Positions 41,643 through 50,595 of a stretch of DNA of 58,141 nucleotides are shown one piece after another (the first letter of the stretch is position 1; every line of letters begins with the position of its first letter). A program made the position numbers and the translations under genes. Location of the stretch: NCBI GenBank assembly GCA_964497515.1, contig CAZCCV010000013.1, forward strand, positions 1 through 58,141, in the 5' to 3' direction. The notes under the pieces were generated by a model. It had not been told where the DNA came from and did no database searches. It saw only the letters and a program-made list of their open reading frames with translations. This DNA is from CAZCCV01 sp964497515. GTDB taxonomy: Bacteria > Armatimonadota > UBA5829 > DTLH01.

Positions 41643-43373
41643 ATGTCGGCAAGTGGGATAATTTCTACCATCAAGGCAAGGTGCAGAGACTGCTACAGAT
41701 GTGTTCGCGTGTGCCCAGTTAAGGCTATCCGGATTACCGATGGCCAGGCACAGGTCGATTCCAAACGCTGCATTGTTTGTGGAACGTGTGTAAGAGAGTG
41801 TCCGCAGCAAGCTAAACAGGTTCGAAACGATCTCAACAGCGCTCAGCGATTGATTGAAAGCGGCGAAAAGGTGCTTGCGTCAGTCGCACCGTCTTATGTT
41901 GGGGCTTTTCCTGACTATGGCGGCGGACTGTTCCCAGCACTACTGAAGAAGCTGGGATTCAGCCTGGTCACAGAAACGGCTGTTGGCGCTGAGATGGTTG
42001 CAAGACGCACCGCACAACTTCTACAGGATGAACCGCAGGCGCACGTATCATCTGCCTGTCCCGCACTGATTAATCTCGTATCGAAGTATTATCCGGAGAG
42101 CGTAGGGTTTATAACGCCTATAGTATCCCCGATGATCGCTCACGGCAGGTATCTGAAGCAGAAATACGGCGAAGATGTGAAAGTAGTATTTATAGGCCCT
42201 TGCCCAGCCAAAAAGGCGGAGGCTGAGGAACCGGATATTGCTGGCGCAATTGATGCCGTGTTGACGTTCGAGGAGTTGCGTTCCTGGATATCTAATTCGG
42301 GGATAAAGACTGAGCAACTGAGAAGTATCGACATGGACGATATACCGGCGTCTCACGCTCGCCTGTTTCCTTTGGAAGGCGGACTTGCGATTTCGGCTGC
42401 CATCAAGCCGGATCTTCTGGCACACGATTTTGCTGCGATTTCCGGTGTAGTCGAAGTTGAAGAGATGCTCGAAAACCTGAAAAACGGAAGCTCCCTAAGA
42501 CTGTTTGAAGCTCTCTTCTGCGACGGAGGGTGCATCAACGGTGCCTGCTTTGGCGACGGGAAGGATGTATTCCGAAGGCGAAACCTGGTGATACAGCACG
42601 AACGACGTGCACAGCGAAAGTCTGATGAAGAAAGCATCCGAAAAGCCATGGAAGGCACCGATCTGCAAAGAACAATCAGCGAACGAGTAGTGCAGCTGCC
42701 GGAATACACCGAAGAAGCCATCAAAGCCGTTATGGCACAGAGTGGCAAGCATACGATAGACGATGAACTTAACTGCGGCGCGTGTGGTTATCACACCTGC
42801 AGAGATAACGCTATTGCTGTGCTTTCGGGAATGGCCGAACACGCTATGTGCATACCGTGGATGAGAAAGACGGCGGAGCGGAAGACGACTCAGATAATCG
42901 ATGAGAGCCCAAACGGAATAGTTATTGTAGACTCCAATATGCGGATAGTAGATTTCAACCCGGCATTTGCAGAAGCATTCTCTGCGACTCCGGGATTGGT
43001 CGGAAAGCCGCTGTCCGTGATTATGGATCCGGCGGACTTCGAGAAAGTTATGGCGAGGGCTGTCGATCGGATTACCAACAAGCCGGTATCATATCCTAAT
43101 TACCACCTCAGCGGCAGTCTGAACGTTTATAAGCTGATTGATGAGGATGTCGTAGTCGGTATTTTATCCAATGTGGATAAATCGACAGAGGGTCTATCTC
43201 GACTCGATCAGATTCGAAAAGAAACACTCCAAAACGCAGAACAAGTGATTGACAAACAGATGCTGATGGCGCAGGAAATCGCCGGCATCTTGGGGGAGAC
43301 TACAAGCGAAACACGCTTGCTGCTTAGAAAGCTTACTGAGCTTATGAAAGAATCCGAGGACGACGTTAAGTGA
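41643..43373 (+). CDS. hydS: Sensory [FeFe] hydrogenase homologue with PAS domain
   Basis: Order: two [4Fe-4S] clusters (CRDCYRCVRVCP, CIVCGTCVRECP), a hydrogenase H-cluster domain (about 75-305), a four-cysteine Fe-S motif (CGACGYHTC...C, Cys378, 381, 386, 403), a PAS domain (about 418-520) and a helical tail. H-cluster ligands are kept (Cys139 in SSACP, Cys187 in GPCPAKK, Cys293 and Cys297 in FCDGGC), but the proton-relay Cys of TSCCP is Ala138. This is the pattern of group C (HydS) proteins thought to sense H2 or redox state rather than make H2. ATG at 41643 follows GAGGT by 5 bases. GTGA overlap with the phosphatase gene implies a partner. Confidence 0.88.
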   Translation: MSASGIISTIKARCRDCYRCVRVCPVKAIRITDGQAQVDSKRCIVCGTCVRECPQQAKQVRNDLNSAQRLIESGEKVLASVAPSYVGAFPDYGGGLFPALLKKLGFSLVTETAVGAEMVARRTAQLLQDEPQAHVSSACPALINLVSKYYPESVGFITPIVSPMIAHGRYLKQKYGEDVKVVFIGPCPAKKAEAEEPDIAGAIDAVLTFEELRSWISNSGIKTEQLRSIDMDDIPASHARLFPLEGGLAISAAIKPDLLAHDFAAISGVVEVEEMLENLKNGSSLRLFEALFCDGGCINGACFGDGKDVFRRRNLVIQHERRAQRKSDEESIRKAMEGTDLQRTISERVVQLPEYTEEAIKAVMAQSGKHTIDDELNCGACGYHTCRDNAIAVLSGMAEHAMCIPWMRKTAERKTTQIIDESPNGIVIVDSNMRIVDFNPAFAEAFSATPGLVGKPLSVIMDPADFEKVMARAVDRITNKPVSYPNYHLSGSLNVYKLIDEDVVVGILSNVDKSTEGLSRLDQIRKETLQNAEQVIDKQMLMAQEIAGILGETTSETRLLLRKLTELMKESEDDVK

Positions 43374-44518
43374 AGAGTTTTGCGGTCGACGTAGCCGTAC
43401 GTCAGTTTTCAAAGAAAGGCGAGGACATATGTGGAGATGCGGTGAAAGTCTCACACACACCTGACTCCACAATTATTGTGCTCTCTGACGGCCTCGGAAG
43501 CGGTGTAAAGGCTAATGTGCTTGCCACTCTTACTGTCGAGCTAGCCTCTGGACTCTTCCAGGGCGATATGTCGCTGCACGATATTGTAGAGTCACTCATC
43601 GCAACTCTTCCAGTCTGCAAATGGCGAAATATCGCTTATTCTACGTTTTGTGTGATTAGGATTTACGACACAGGCCACGTCACTGTGGCCGAATACGACT
43701 CACCGGGCGTCATTCATCTCACTGACACTAATCGCCCCGCCCAAATAACGACCACAGAAAAGGTAATATGTGAGAAGGCAATTCGCGAGTCGTACTTCAA
43801 GATGCGGCCTGAGGATATGCTGATGCTTTACTCCGACGGTATAGTGTACGCTGGTGTCGGTGAAGGTTTGAGGATGGGTTGGCAAGAGGAGGGAATACTG
43901 GATTACGTTTCGGAGGTTGCTCCTGAGTTGGCAGGAAATGTAGATAAGCTGGCAAACGCAGTCGCCGACAGAGCAGTCAGTTTCTGGGCGAACCGACCCG
44001 GTGACGATGGCACTGTAGTCTGTGCAAAGTACAGAAAGGCCACACTGGCTACTGTGTTGACTGGCCCACCAGGAGACTCCAGCAAAAAGTCCAAACAGCT
44101 TAAAGACTTTCTTGCAAGCAAAGGTGCAAAGATTGTATGTGGCGGAACTACTTCCCATATTCTCGCTGATCATCTGAAAAAAGAGCTTGTAATGGATGAA
44201 CGATTTCTGGATACCGACCTTCCGCCCACGGGAAAACTAGCAGGAATGGATCTGGTGACAGAAGGTACGCTCACTCTCAGCCGAGCCGCTGAATATTTGA
44301 AACAGGGGCCGCCGAATGGACGTGAAGATGCCGCTACAGCACTCCTTGAACTGCTGCTGCAGGCTGATGGCATTCGATTCCTGGTTGGCACGGCAAGAAA
44401 CCCTGCACACCAGAATACGGGGCTTCCTGATTCTATTTTTCTTAGAAGGACTGTTGTCGAAAATCTGGTTGCCGAACTGGAGGAGCGAGGAAAAGAGACT
44501 GAACTGGTTTACTATTGA
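43370..44518 (+). CDS. SpoIIE-type PP2C phosphatase partner of HydS
   Basis: A PPM/SpoIIE-family phosphatase: EDICGDAVKV, IIVLSDGLGSGVKA, ISTF-like strand, YDSPGV, MLMLYSDGIVYAG and RPGDDGTVVCAKY give the metal sites over residues 1-225. The C-terminal 150 residues (KIVCGGTTSHILADHL, GMDLVTEGTLTLSRAAEYL) are a domain commonly seen with hydrogenase-linked phosphatases, function unknown. GTG at 43370 overlaps the hydS stop, a strict one-unit arrangement. Likely relays the HydS signal by dephosphorylating a Ser/Thr regulator, which is not encoded here. A hairpin follows at 44566. Confidence 0.85.
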   Translation: MKSFAVDVAVRQFSKKGEDICGDAVKVSHTPDSTIIVLSDGLGSGVKANVLATLTVELASGLFQGDMSLHDIVESLIATLPVCKWRNIAYSTFCVIRIYDTGHVTVAEYDSPGVIHLTDTNRPAQITTTEKVICEKAIRESYFKMRPEDMLMLYSDGIVYAGVGEGLRMGWQEEGILDYVSEVAPELAGNVDKLANAVADRAVSFWANRPGDDGTVVCAKYRKATLATVLTGPPGDSSKKSKQLKDFLASKGAKIVCGGTTSHILADHLKKELVMDERFLDTDLPPTGKLAGMDLVTEGTLTLSRAAEYLKQGPPNGREDAATALLELLLQADGIRFLVGTARNPAHQNTGLPDSIFLRRTVVENLVAELEERGKETELVYY

Positions 44519-44565
44519 GTCTTCGCTGTATCTGGACGGTAAACACTGAACTCACTTCAAAAACC

Positions 44566-44609
44566 AGGCGGGATCAATCACTTAAGGGGTCGATTCCGCC
44601 TTGCTGTTT
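44566..44609 (+). terminator. Probable terminator after hydS-phosphatase pair
   Basis: AGGCGGGATC (44566-44575) pairs with GATTCCGCCT (44592-44601) including one G-T pair, loop of 16, followed by TGCTGTTTAAT. The T stretch is interrupted, so efficiency is uncertain. Confidence 0.5.
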
Positions 44610-44620
44610 AATCGCCACCC

Positions 44621-44760
44621 TACCCCGTTGCTGCAGTGGCAATGCACCACTCAAGTGTTTTGGAGGGGTGCAGAGGGGTAAGAATCTTAAGGGAGGCTGT
44701 GCAGCATCTCAGCTCCTAATTTGGTCAGAATCTACATTCCCAGCTGAGTGTGGAGCAGCT
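44621..44760 (+). other. Structured leader before BON/GH94 genes
   Basis: Nested pairing is visible: TACCCC (44621-44626) with GGGGTA (44675-44680), inside it TGCACC (44643-44648) with GGTGCA (44667-44672), then GGAG-CTG (44692-44699, bulged G) with CAGCTCC (44710-44716), and AGCTG (44742-44746) with CAGCT (44756-44760). No known riboswitch class is recognised. It occupies most of the gene-free interval 44519-44787. Confidence 0.4.
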
Positions 44761-44787
44761 ACATCGCCACGAATGGAGGTGTGCCGG

Positions 44788-45012
44788 GTGGCTTTCCAGG
44801 ACGCAGCTCTGGCTCAGATGGTCATAAACGCCATCTATCAAGACAAACGCATCGGCGGAAAACCGATTATGGTTAGAGCCGCTGACGGCGAAATATCGCT
44901 CAAAGGATGGGTCGATACGCCAGAACAGCGGGAATTGGCGCGTCTGGTCGCGCTGGGGATCCTTGGAGTAAGACACGTTACAATCGATGAGTTGTTAGTA
45001 AGAGAGGACTAA
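44788..45012 (+). CDS. Small BON-domain protein
   Basis: Seventy-four residues, almost wholly one BON domain: DAALAQMVINAIYQDKRI (helix), IMVRAADGEISLKGWVDTPEQ (the strand-turn-strand with the conserved G-x-V), RELARLVALGILGVRHVTIDELL. BON domains bind lipid membranes or partner proteins. GTG at 44788 is chosen because GGAGGT lies 7 bases upstream at 44775-44780; the frame runs back to 44515 through the structured leader and that part does not look coding. It lacks a signal peptide, so it would be cytoplasmic. It stands 8 bp before the GH94 gene and is likely co-transcribed with it. Confidence 0.7.
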   Translation: MAFQDAALAQMVINAIYQDKRIGGKPIMVRAADGEISLKGWVDTPEQRELARLVALGILGVRHVTIDELLVRED

Positions 45013-45020
45013 TAGGCTCG

Positions 45021-47453
45021 ATGAGCACATACGGATATTTCTCAGACGATGGTCGAGAATACATAATCACGAGACCCGATACCCCCCGGCCGTGGATCAA
45101 CTATTTGTCCAATGGTCGTTACTGTGCACTCTGCTCGCAGACTGGAGGCGGGCACTCCTTTTATGAAACCTCCGGCTATAACAGAATCACTCGCGAGTTC
45201 CCACCTACTGTGGTACAAAGGGATCGGCCCGGACGATACATCTACATCAGGGATGAAGAATCCGGCGAGTTCTGGAGTGCTACTTGGCAGCCGTTGCGAA
45301 AACCAGGGGGGAAGTTCGAAGCGAGACACGGCGTCGGATACACTGATGTTCGCTATGAGCTGAATGACATTGAAAGCAGAGTCACTTACTTTGTGCCTCC
45401 AAGAGATGACGCAGAAGTCTGGATGGTTCGAATCAAGAACACTGGCGATTCACCCAGACAGCTCAGACTCTTTCCTTTTGTGGAATGGGATCTAGCGAAC
45501 TATTCATATAATCTAGCAGAAGCACAGTTCTCTAAGCTGTTCAATGAAGCCTCTTTTCAGGATGAGATCATCTATGTGAGCACCAGATTCTGGAATATTA
45601 TGTCGGCTGGTGCTGGCAACCCGAACGCTCGATGGGATAAATGGGCGTTTATGACTTCCAGCCTCGATATTGAGGGGTTCGACACATTTAGCGAATCGTT
45701 CATCGGAATGTACAATGACTATTCCAACCCCAAAGCTGTTCAGGAGGGCAAATGTGGTGACAGTGAGGGCGACGGACAGCATATCGTAGGTGTCCTGGAA
45801 AGCAGTGTCAACCTTGCACCTGGCGAAGAGATAAGATTTGTTGTATTGGTAGGCGTCGTCTACCGCCGAGAAGAGGCGCGTACGCTGAAGAGTCGCTACA
45901 GTAGTTGGCAGGAAGCTGAACGCGCGCTCGCTGAAGTGGGTGTGTACTGGGACAACTATATGTCGTGCACCATTTGCGAGACCCCCGACGAAGACTTCGA
46001 TATCTCTTTCAATATTTGGAACAAATACCAGGCTTGGATCACATCTCGGCTTTCGAGGATGGATTCTTACTACGTCGGTGGCGGCTCAATAATCGGGTTC
46101 CGCGACAGTTGGCAGGATATGCTGGCAATTCTCCCCAACGACTTGGATTGGGCGAGACAACGGGTCATATATATGCTGGAACACCAGTTTTCTGATGGCA
46201 GCACACTGCATAACTGGGATCCACTGACGAATATCGGTGTGAAGACGGGACACTCTGACGACCCCCTGTGGTTAGTGCTGGGGGTCATCGAATACCTCAA
46301 AGAATCGGGGGATCTGGTATTTCTGGATGAAGCAGTTCGATACTATGATACCGGAGCGGAGACGGTCAGACAGCATATGACCCGTGCACTCGACTATACC
46401 CTGGCTCATATGAGCGAGCGAGGCATACCCCTTCTTATGGCTGCCGATTGGAACGACGGACTTGACTACGCTGGCAGGCAGGGTCGCGGTGAGACCACTA
46501 TGGTTGCCGCACACCTTGCCTGGATGCTGCGAGAGGTTTCTATGCTTTTCTGGTTCACTGGAAGCGACGCACCAGCGCAGAAATACAGCGAAGAACGTGA
46601 CAGACTCATCCGCAACATCAATGATCATCTTTGGGATGGAGAGTGGTACATCAGGGGCACCAGAGACGACGGAGAAGCTTTTGGCAGTGTAAGGAACATA
46701 GAAGGCAAAATCTACCTGAATGCGCAGGCCTGGCCTGTAATTGCGGGGGCTACCCCACGAAACCGCGGCGTTCGAGCCATGGATTCAGTCAAACGTGAAT
46801 TGGATACCCCTTATGGCCCTGCTCTTTTCTTGCCAGCATACAAAGAGCCCGATCAGAAAATGGGAATAATATCTCGATTTGCACCCGGAACCAAAGAGAA
46901 CGGTACAATCTTTAGTCATGCTGTTGCTTGGGCAATAATGGCTGAATGCGTGTTGGAAAGAGGTGACAGAGCTTATGAGCTCTGGAAGAACACATCCTTT
47001 GTAAAACGTGGAAAAGAACCTGACTTGCACAAGGCAGAGCCTTATGTATACTCAGAATATGTCCACGGACCGGACTCCACATCTTATGGCGAAGCTGAGT
47101 TCTCGTGGCTTACAGGCACTGCTGCGTGGATGTGGAAAGTCAATCTGGAATGGATGCTCGGTATCCGAGCTGAGCTGCGTGGCCTGCTGGTTGATCCGTG
47201 TATTCCTTCTGAATGGGAGGGCTTCAAGGTGTCCAGACGTTACCGAAGGGCAACGTATGAAATCGAAGTATGCAACCCTGAACACGTTTCTACGGGAGTC
47301 TCGGAAATCCTCGTAGACGGAGAGAAATGGGATTCACATTTGCTGCCGGTCTTCGGAGATGGCAAAACCCACCAGATAGGGGTGACAATGGGTGCGCATA
47401 CAGAACAAATCAAAGTGCCGGCTGAGCTGTTGTCACGGCGTACACCGGAGTAG
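45021..47453 (+). CDS. GH94-family glycoside phosphorylase
   Basis: Cytoplasmic phosphorylase of the cellobiose/chitobiose phosphorylase family, splitting a beta-glycoside with phosphate to a sugar 1-phosphate. The N-terminal beta-sandwich (NGRYCALCSQTGGGHSFY, VTYFVPPRDDAEVW) is followed by an (alpha/alpha)6 barrel with IIGFRDSWQDML, MAADWNDGLDYA (Asp476, Asp479, one of them the expected general acid), IYLNAQAWPVIAG, KENGTIFSHAVAW and YGEAEFSWLTGTAAWMW. Length 810 residues is normal. ATG at 45021 follows the BON gene by 8 bp. The substrate (cellobiose, chitobiose or longer cellodextrin) cannot be decided by eye; the N-acetyl-binding residues of chitobiose enzymes were not checked. Confidence 0.88.
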   Translation: MSTYGYFSDDGREYIITRPDTPRPWINYLSNGRYCALCSQTGGGHSFYETSGYNRITREFPPTVVQRDRPGRYIYIRDEESGEFWSATWQPLRKPGGKFEARHGVGYTDVRYELNDIESRVTYFVPPRDDAEVWMVRIKNTGDSPRQLRLFPFVEWDLANYSYNLAEAQFSKLFNEASFQDEIIYVSTRFWNIMSAGAGNPNARWDKWAFMTSSLDIEGFDTFSESFIGMYNDYSNPKAVQEGKCGDSEGDGQHIVGVLESSVNLAPGEEIRFVVLVGVVYRREEARTLKSRYSSWQEAERALAEVGVYWDNYMSCTICETPDEDFDISFNIWNKYQAWITSRLSRMDSYYVGGGSIIGFRDSWQDMLAILPNDLDWARQRVIYMLEHQFSDGSTLHNWDPLTNIGVKTGHSDDPLWLVLGVIEYLKESGDLVFLDEAVRYYDTGAETVRQHMTRALDYTLAHMSERGIPLLMAADWNDGLDYAGRQGRGETTMVAAHLAWMLREVSMLFWFTGSDAPAQKYSEERDRLIRNINDHLWDGEWYIRGTRDDGEAFGSVRNIEGKIYLNAQAWPVIAGATPRNRGVRAMDSVKRELDTPYGPALFLPAYKEPDQKMGIISRFAPGTKENGTIFSHAVAWAIMAECVLERGDRAYELWKNTSFVKRGKEPDLHKAEPYVYSEYVHGPDSTSYGEAEFSWLTGTAAWMWKVNLEWMLGIRAELRGLLVDPCIPSEWEGFKVSRRYRRATYEIEVCNPEHVSTGVSEILVDGEKWDSHLLPVFGDGKTHQIGVTMGAHTEQIKVPAELLSRRTPE

Positions 47454-47617
47454 AGGCTGGCCAAAACTGAAGGGCAATGCAAGTGCTGCTGCATTGTTGC
47501 CGGGAGAAAACCCCGCAGGTGAAGAGGGTCATAGCGTCTAAGTTACTCGTGTGTGCGTTCGTATCGCACGCTGACTATACCGGCTCCGTCGAACAGTAAC
47601 GAAACAGGAATGCTGCT

Positions 47618-48070
47618 ATGTTCAAGTCATACAAAGACATGCTCGAGGAACTTGAAGAAGAGATGCAAAGAGTCTCCGAATACGTTCTGAAGCACGCACT
47701 CAGACTCCCTGGCTCGAGCAACGAAGTGTGGACACCACGAGTTGATATCTACGAAACCGTGGACAATCTGGTCGTCAAGGTGTGTGCGTCGGGCGCAGAC
47801 AGTGGAAAAATGGAAGTCGAATTGTCTTCCGATAACCGTTTTCTTACAGTGCGCGGATTCAGAAGCCAGACGGATACAGAGCGACAGGAGCTAGTGCGCT
47901 ACTATCAACTCGAAGTGTACTACGGAGAGTTCGAACGGATCATTGTATTACCCACCGAAGTCACATTCGATAGAGAAAGACTCGAAGCTGTTTACGAGGA
48001 TGGCGTCCTCCTGATCACCCTTCCCAAGATTCGTGAGAGGAAACCAAGAACTGTTCCAATCTCAGAATAG
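47618..48070 (+). CDS. Small heat shock protein Hsp20
   Basis: An ATP-independent holdase of the alpha-crystallin family. The 150-residue protein has a short N-terminal helix (YKDMLEELEEEMQRVSEYVL), an alpha-crystallin domain at about 42-140 (WTPRVDIYETVDNLVVKV, VELSSDNRFLTVRGFR, GEFERIIVLP) ending in AVYEDGVLLITLPK and a short tail with the family's I/V-x-I/V motif VPI. It lies 11 bp before lon, so chaperone and protease are probably made together. In the 164-bp region upstream, a small hairpin GTGCG...CGCAC lies at 47553-47569, and GCAATGCA pairs with TGCATTGT at 47474-47496; no CIRCE element is visible. Confidence 0.88.
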   Translation: MFKSYKDMLEELEEEMQRVSEYVLKHALRLPGSSNEVWTPRVDIYETVDNLVVKVCASGADSGKMEVELSSDNRFLTVRGFRSQTDTERQELVRYYQLEVYYGEFERIIVLPTEVTFDRERLEAVYEDGVLLITLPKIRERKPRTVPISE

Positions 48071-48081
48071 GCGAGTGTGCG

Positions 48082-50595
48082 ATGAGAGCAAAAGCAAAAG
48101 CTAAAGCAAAACCAGAAGCTGAAGAGAAAACAGTCACAACCCCTGATGTCGAGATTAAAGAGGGTCAGGAGCGGCAAGTCCCTATACCTGAGACTCTGGG
48201 ACTGCTTCCACTAAAGAACAGCGTACTGTTCCCAAAGGTGGTTATGCCACTGATGGTGGAACTCGAAAGCTCAATCAAACTGATTGATGATGCCATAGTC
48301 AGTGATCCGAGGTTAATTGGAGTCGTTGCAAAGAGAGATTCTGCCAACGAGACTCCGGACATAAACGATCTCTACCCAGTCGGCGTCGCCGCTCAGATCC
48401 ATACCATGATCCGCCTTCCGGACGGCCAACGGTTGATAGTCCAGGGGTTAAAACGCATACGAGTAAAAGAAGTCGTTCAGAGTGAGCCGTATTTTGTAGT
48501 CAAAGTCGAAGAAATCCCGGATGAGGTGGACTGGGCTCCGGAAGAATCGATGGAGATGGAGGCACTTCGCAGGAACGTCGCCGACACCTTCAAAAAGTTT
48601 GTGGCACTAGCTCCAAATCTCCCTGATGAGCTCGAGAATATCGCTTCTGTCGTATCGAAACCTGCCACCCTTTCGAATACCATAGCACTTCATATGCCGA
48701 TTCCTATTTCTGAAAAGCAGGAGCTGCTCGAAACCACCGGAATCAAAGCTCGTCTTACCGCACTTCTCACTATTCTGATACGAGAAACGCAGTTGGTGGA
48801 GCTCGGCAGCAAGATACAATCGCAAGTCCACGAGGAACTCGGGAAAACTCAGAAAGAATACTATCTCCGAGAACAGATTCGAGCGATACAGCGCGAACTT
48901 GGCGAAGGAGACGAGCGGACAGTCGAAATGGAAGAGCTTCGGCAGCAAATTGAAAAGAGTAAAATGCCGGCCGAAGCTAAGAAGGAAGCTCACCGCGAAT
49001 TGGATCGTCTGAAAAGAATGCCACCAGCAGCGCCGGAGTATACTGTATCCCGCACTTATATCGACTGGTTGCTCGCGATTCCGTGGGACAAAAGCACCGA
49101 AGACAACCTCGATATTATCGAAGTAAGGAAGACACTCGACCAGGATCACTACGGGTTGGATAAGGTCAAAGAACGAATTCTGGAATACCTATCTGTGCGA
49201 CGGTTTAAGACTACCGGCACAATCAGACACCCTATACTCTGTTTCGTTGGGCCGCCGGGAGTTGGAAAGACATCGCTTGGCAGGTCCATTGCGCGGGCGA
49301 TGGGTCGTAACTTCGTAAGAATGTCGCTAGGTGGAATCAGGGATGAGGCAGAGATTCGTGGTCATAGGCGCACGTATGTTGGAGCCCTTCCGGGACAGAT
49401 TGTGCAAAGCATCAGGCGAGCTGACTCCGACAACCCTGTGTTTATGCTGGATGAGATCGACAAGGTGGGCAAGGATTTTCGAGGTGATCCATCGTCAGCG
49501 CTGCTTGAGGTATTGGATCCCGAACAGAACAACACTTTCAGAGACCATTATCTCGAAGTGCCTTTCGACTTGTCGAAGGTGATGTTTATAACTACAGCTA
49601 ATATGCTGGACACAATCCTCCCACCGCTTCGAGACCGAATGGAAGTGCTGGAAGTCCCCGGGTATACGGAAGAAGAGAAGCTGGAAATTGCAAAACGGCA
49701 TCTTGTTCCAAAACAATTGGCTGAGCACGGATTAAACGAAGGTGATTATCTCGCATTCACCGATGAAGCCATAAGCGACATCATCCGGGGCTACACAAGG
49801 GAAGCCGGGGTTAGAAATCTGGAGCGAGAAATTGCTTCCGTGTGCCGAAAAGTCACTCGGGAATTTGCTGAAGGCCGCAAGGAAATGGTTACTGTGGATG
49901 TTGAGCGAGTTCGCGGATACCTTGGAGCTCCCAGATATCTATTCGAAGAGATTAAAGACCGTATCAATGAACCTGGTGTGGCTATAGGTCTGGCCTGGAC
50001 TCCTGTTGGCGGTGATGTGCTATTCGTCGAAGCTACGCGGATGCTTGGATCAAAAGCGGTAGCTATGACGGGTCAACTTGGTCGTGTGATGAAAGAATCT
50101 GCACACGCTGCAATGTCGTTCGTGAGATCGAAAGCTCCCGAGCTAGGAATTGACCCGAAACTCTTTATAAAATCAGATTTCCACATACACGTTCCTTCCG
50201 GTGCAATACCCAAAGATGGGCCATCTGCGGGGATCACTATGGTCACTGCATTAGCTTCACTCCTTACGCAGCGGAAAGTTCGCAGCAACTTGGCTATGAC
50301 AGGAGAGATTACACTCAGGGGCAAAGTGCTCCCCGTAGGCGGAATTAAGGAAAAGGTTCTTGCGGCGCGCAGGGCGGGTGTCGATACAATCATCCTTCCA
50401 AAACAAAACGAGAAGGATGTGATGGAGGATATTGCAGAGAATATACGGAGCAAAATGCGCTTTGTCTATGCTGACGACATATCCACAGTACTCGAAGAAG
50501 CACTTGAACCCCCTACAGAAAAGGAAGAACAAGGCAAGCAATCGGCCGCACGCAAGAAGAAGTCCGATGCAGCAGACAAATCAGATACTGAATGA
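48082..50595 (+). CDS. lon: ATP-dependent Lon protease
   Basis: Homohexameric AAA+ serine protease degrading misfolded and regulatory proteins. The N-terminal substrate-binding domain (LPLKNSVLFPKVVMPLMVE) follows an unusual Lys/Ala-rich tail (MRAKAKAKAKPEAEEK), then the coiled linker, AAA+ with Walker A GPPGVGKTS (about 390), Walker B VFMLDEIDKV, and the protease domain with Ser715 in PKDGPSAGIT and Lys758 in GGIKEKVLAA forming the catalytic dyad. The C-terminus has a charged tail (KKKSDAADKSDTE). ATG at 48082 lies 11 bp after hsp20 with a weak ribosome site. Overlap with the next gene suggests coupling. Confidence 0.95.
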   Translation: MRAKAKAKAKPEAEEKTVTTPDVEIKEGQERQVPIPETLGLLPLKNSVLFPKVVMPLMVELESSIKLIDDAIVSDPRLIGVVAKRDSANETPDINDLYPVGVAAQIHTMIRLPDGQRLIVQGLKRIRVKEVVQSEPYFVVKVEEIPDEVDWAPEESMEMEALRRNVADTFKKFVALAPNLPDELENIASVVSKPATLSNTIALHMPIPISEKQELLETTGIKARLTALLTILIRETQLVELGSKIQSQVHEELGKTQKEYYLREQIRAIQRELGEGDERTVEMEELRQQIEKSKMPAEAKKEAHRELDRLKRMPPAAPEYTVSRTYIDWLLAIPWDKSTEDNLDIIEVRKTLDQDHYGLDKVKERILEYLSVRRFKTTGTIRHPILCFVGPPGVGKTSLGRSIARAMGRNFVRMSLGGIRDEAEIRGHRRTYVGALPGQIVQSIRRADSDNPVFMLDEIDKVGKDFRGDPSSALLEVLDPEQNNTFRDHYLEVPFDLSKVMFITTANMLDTILPPLRDRMEVLEVPGYTEEEKLEIAKRHLVPKQLAEHGLNEGDYLAFTDEAISDIIRGYTREAGVRNLEREIASVCRKVTREFAEGRKEMVTVDVERVRGYLGAPRYLFEEIKDRINEPGVAIGLAWTPVGGDVLFVEATRMLGSKAVAMTGQLGRVMKESAHAAMSFVRSKAPELGIDPKLFIKSDFHIHVPSGAIPKDGPSAGITMVTALASLLTQRKVRSNLAMTGEITLRGKVLPVGGIKEKVLAARRAGVDTIILPKQNEKDVMEDIAENIRSKMRFVYADDISTVLEEALEPPTEKEEQGKQSAARKKKSDAADKSDTE

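Noticed and set aside
44515..44787. Upstream extension of the BON protein
   Set aside because: It runs through the terminator and structured leader, has cysteine-rich non-coding-like translation, and a better GTG start with GGAGGT exists at 44788.
47454..47617. CIRCE or other heat-shock operator before hsp20
   Set aside because: Only short hairpins (GTGCG/CGCAC) are present and no CIRCE or convincing promoter could be assigned.
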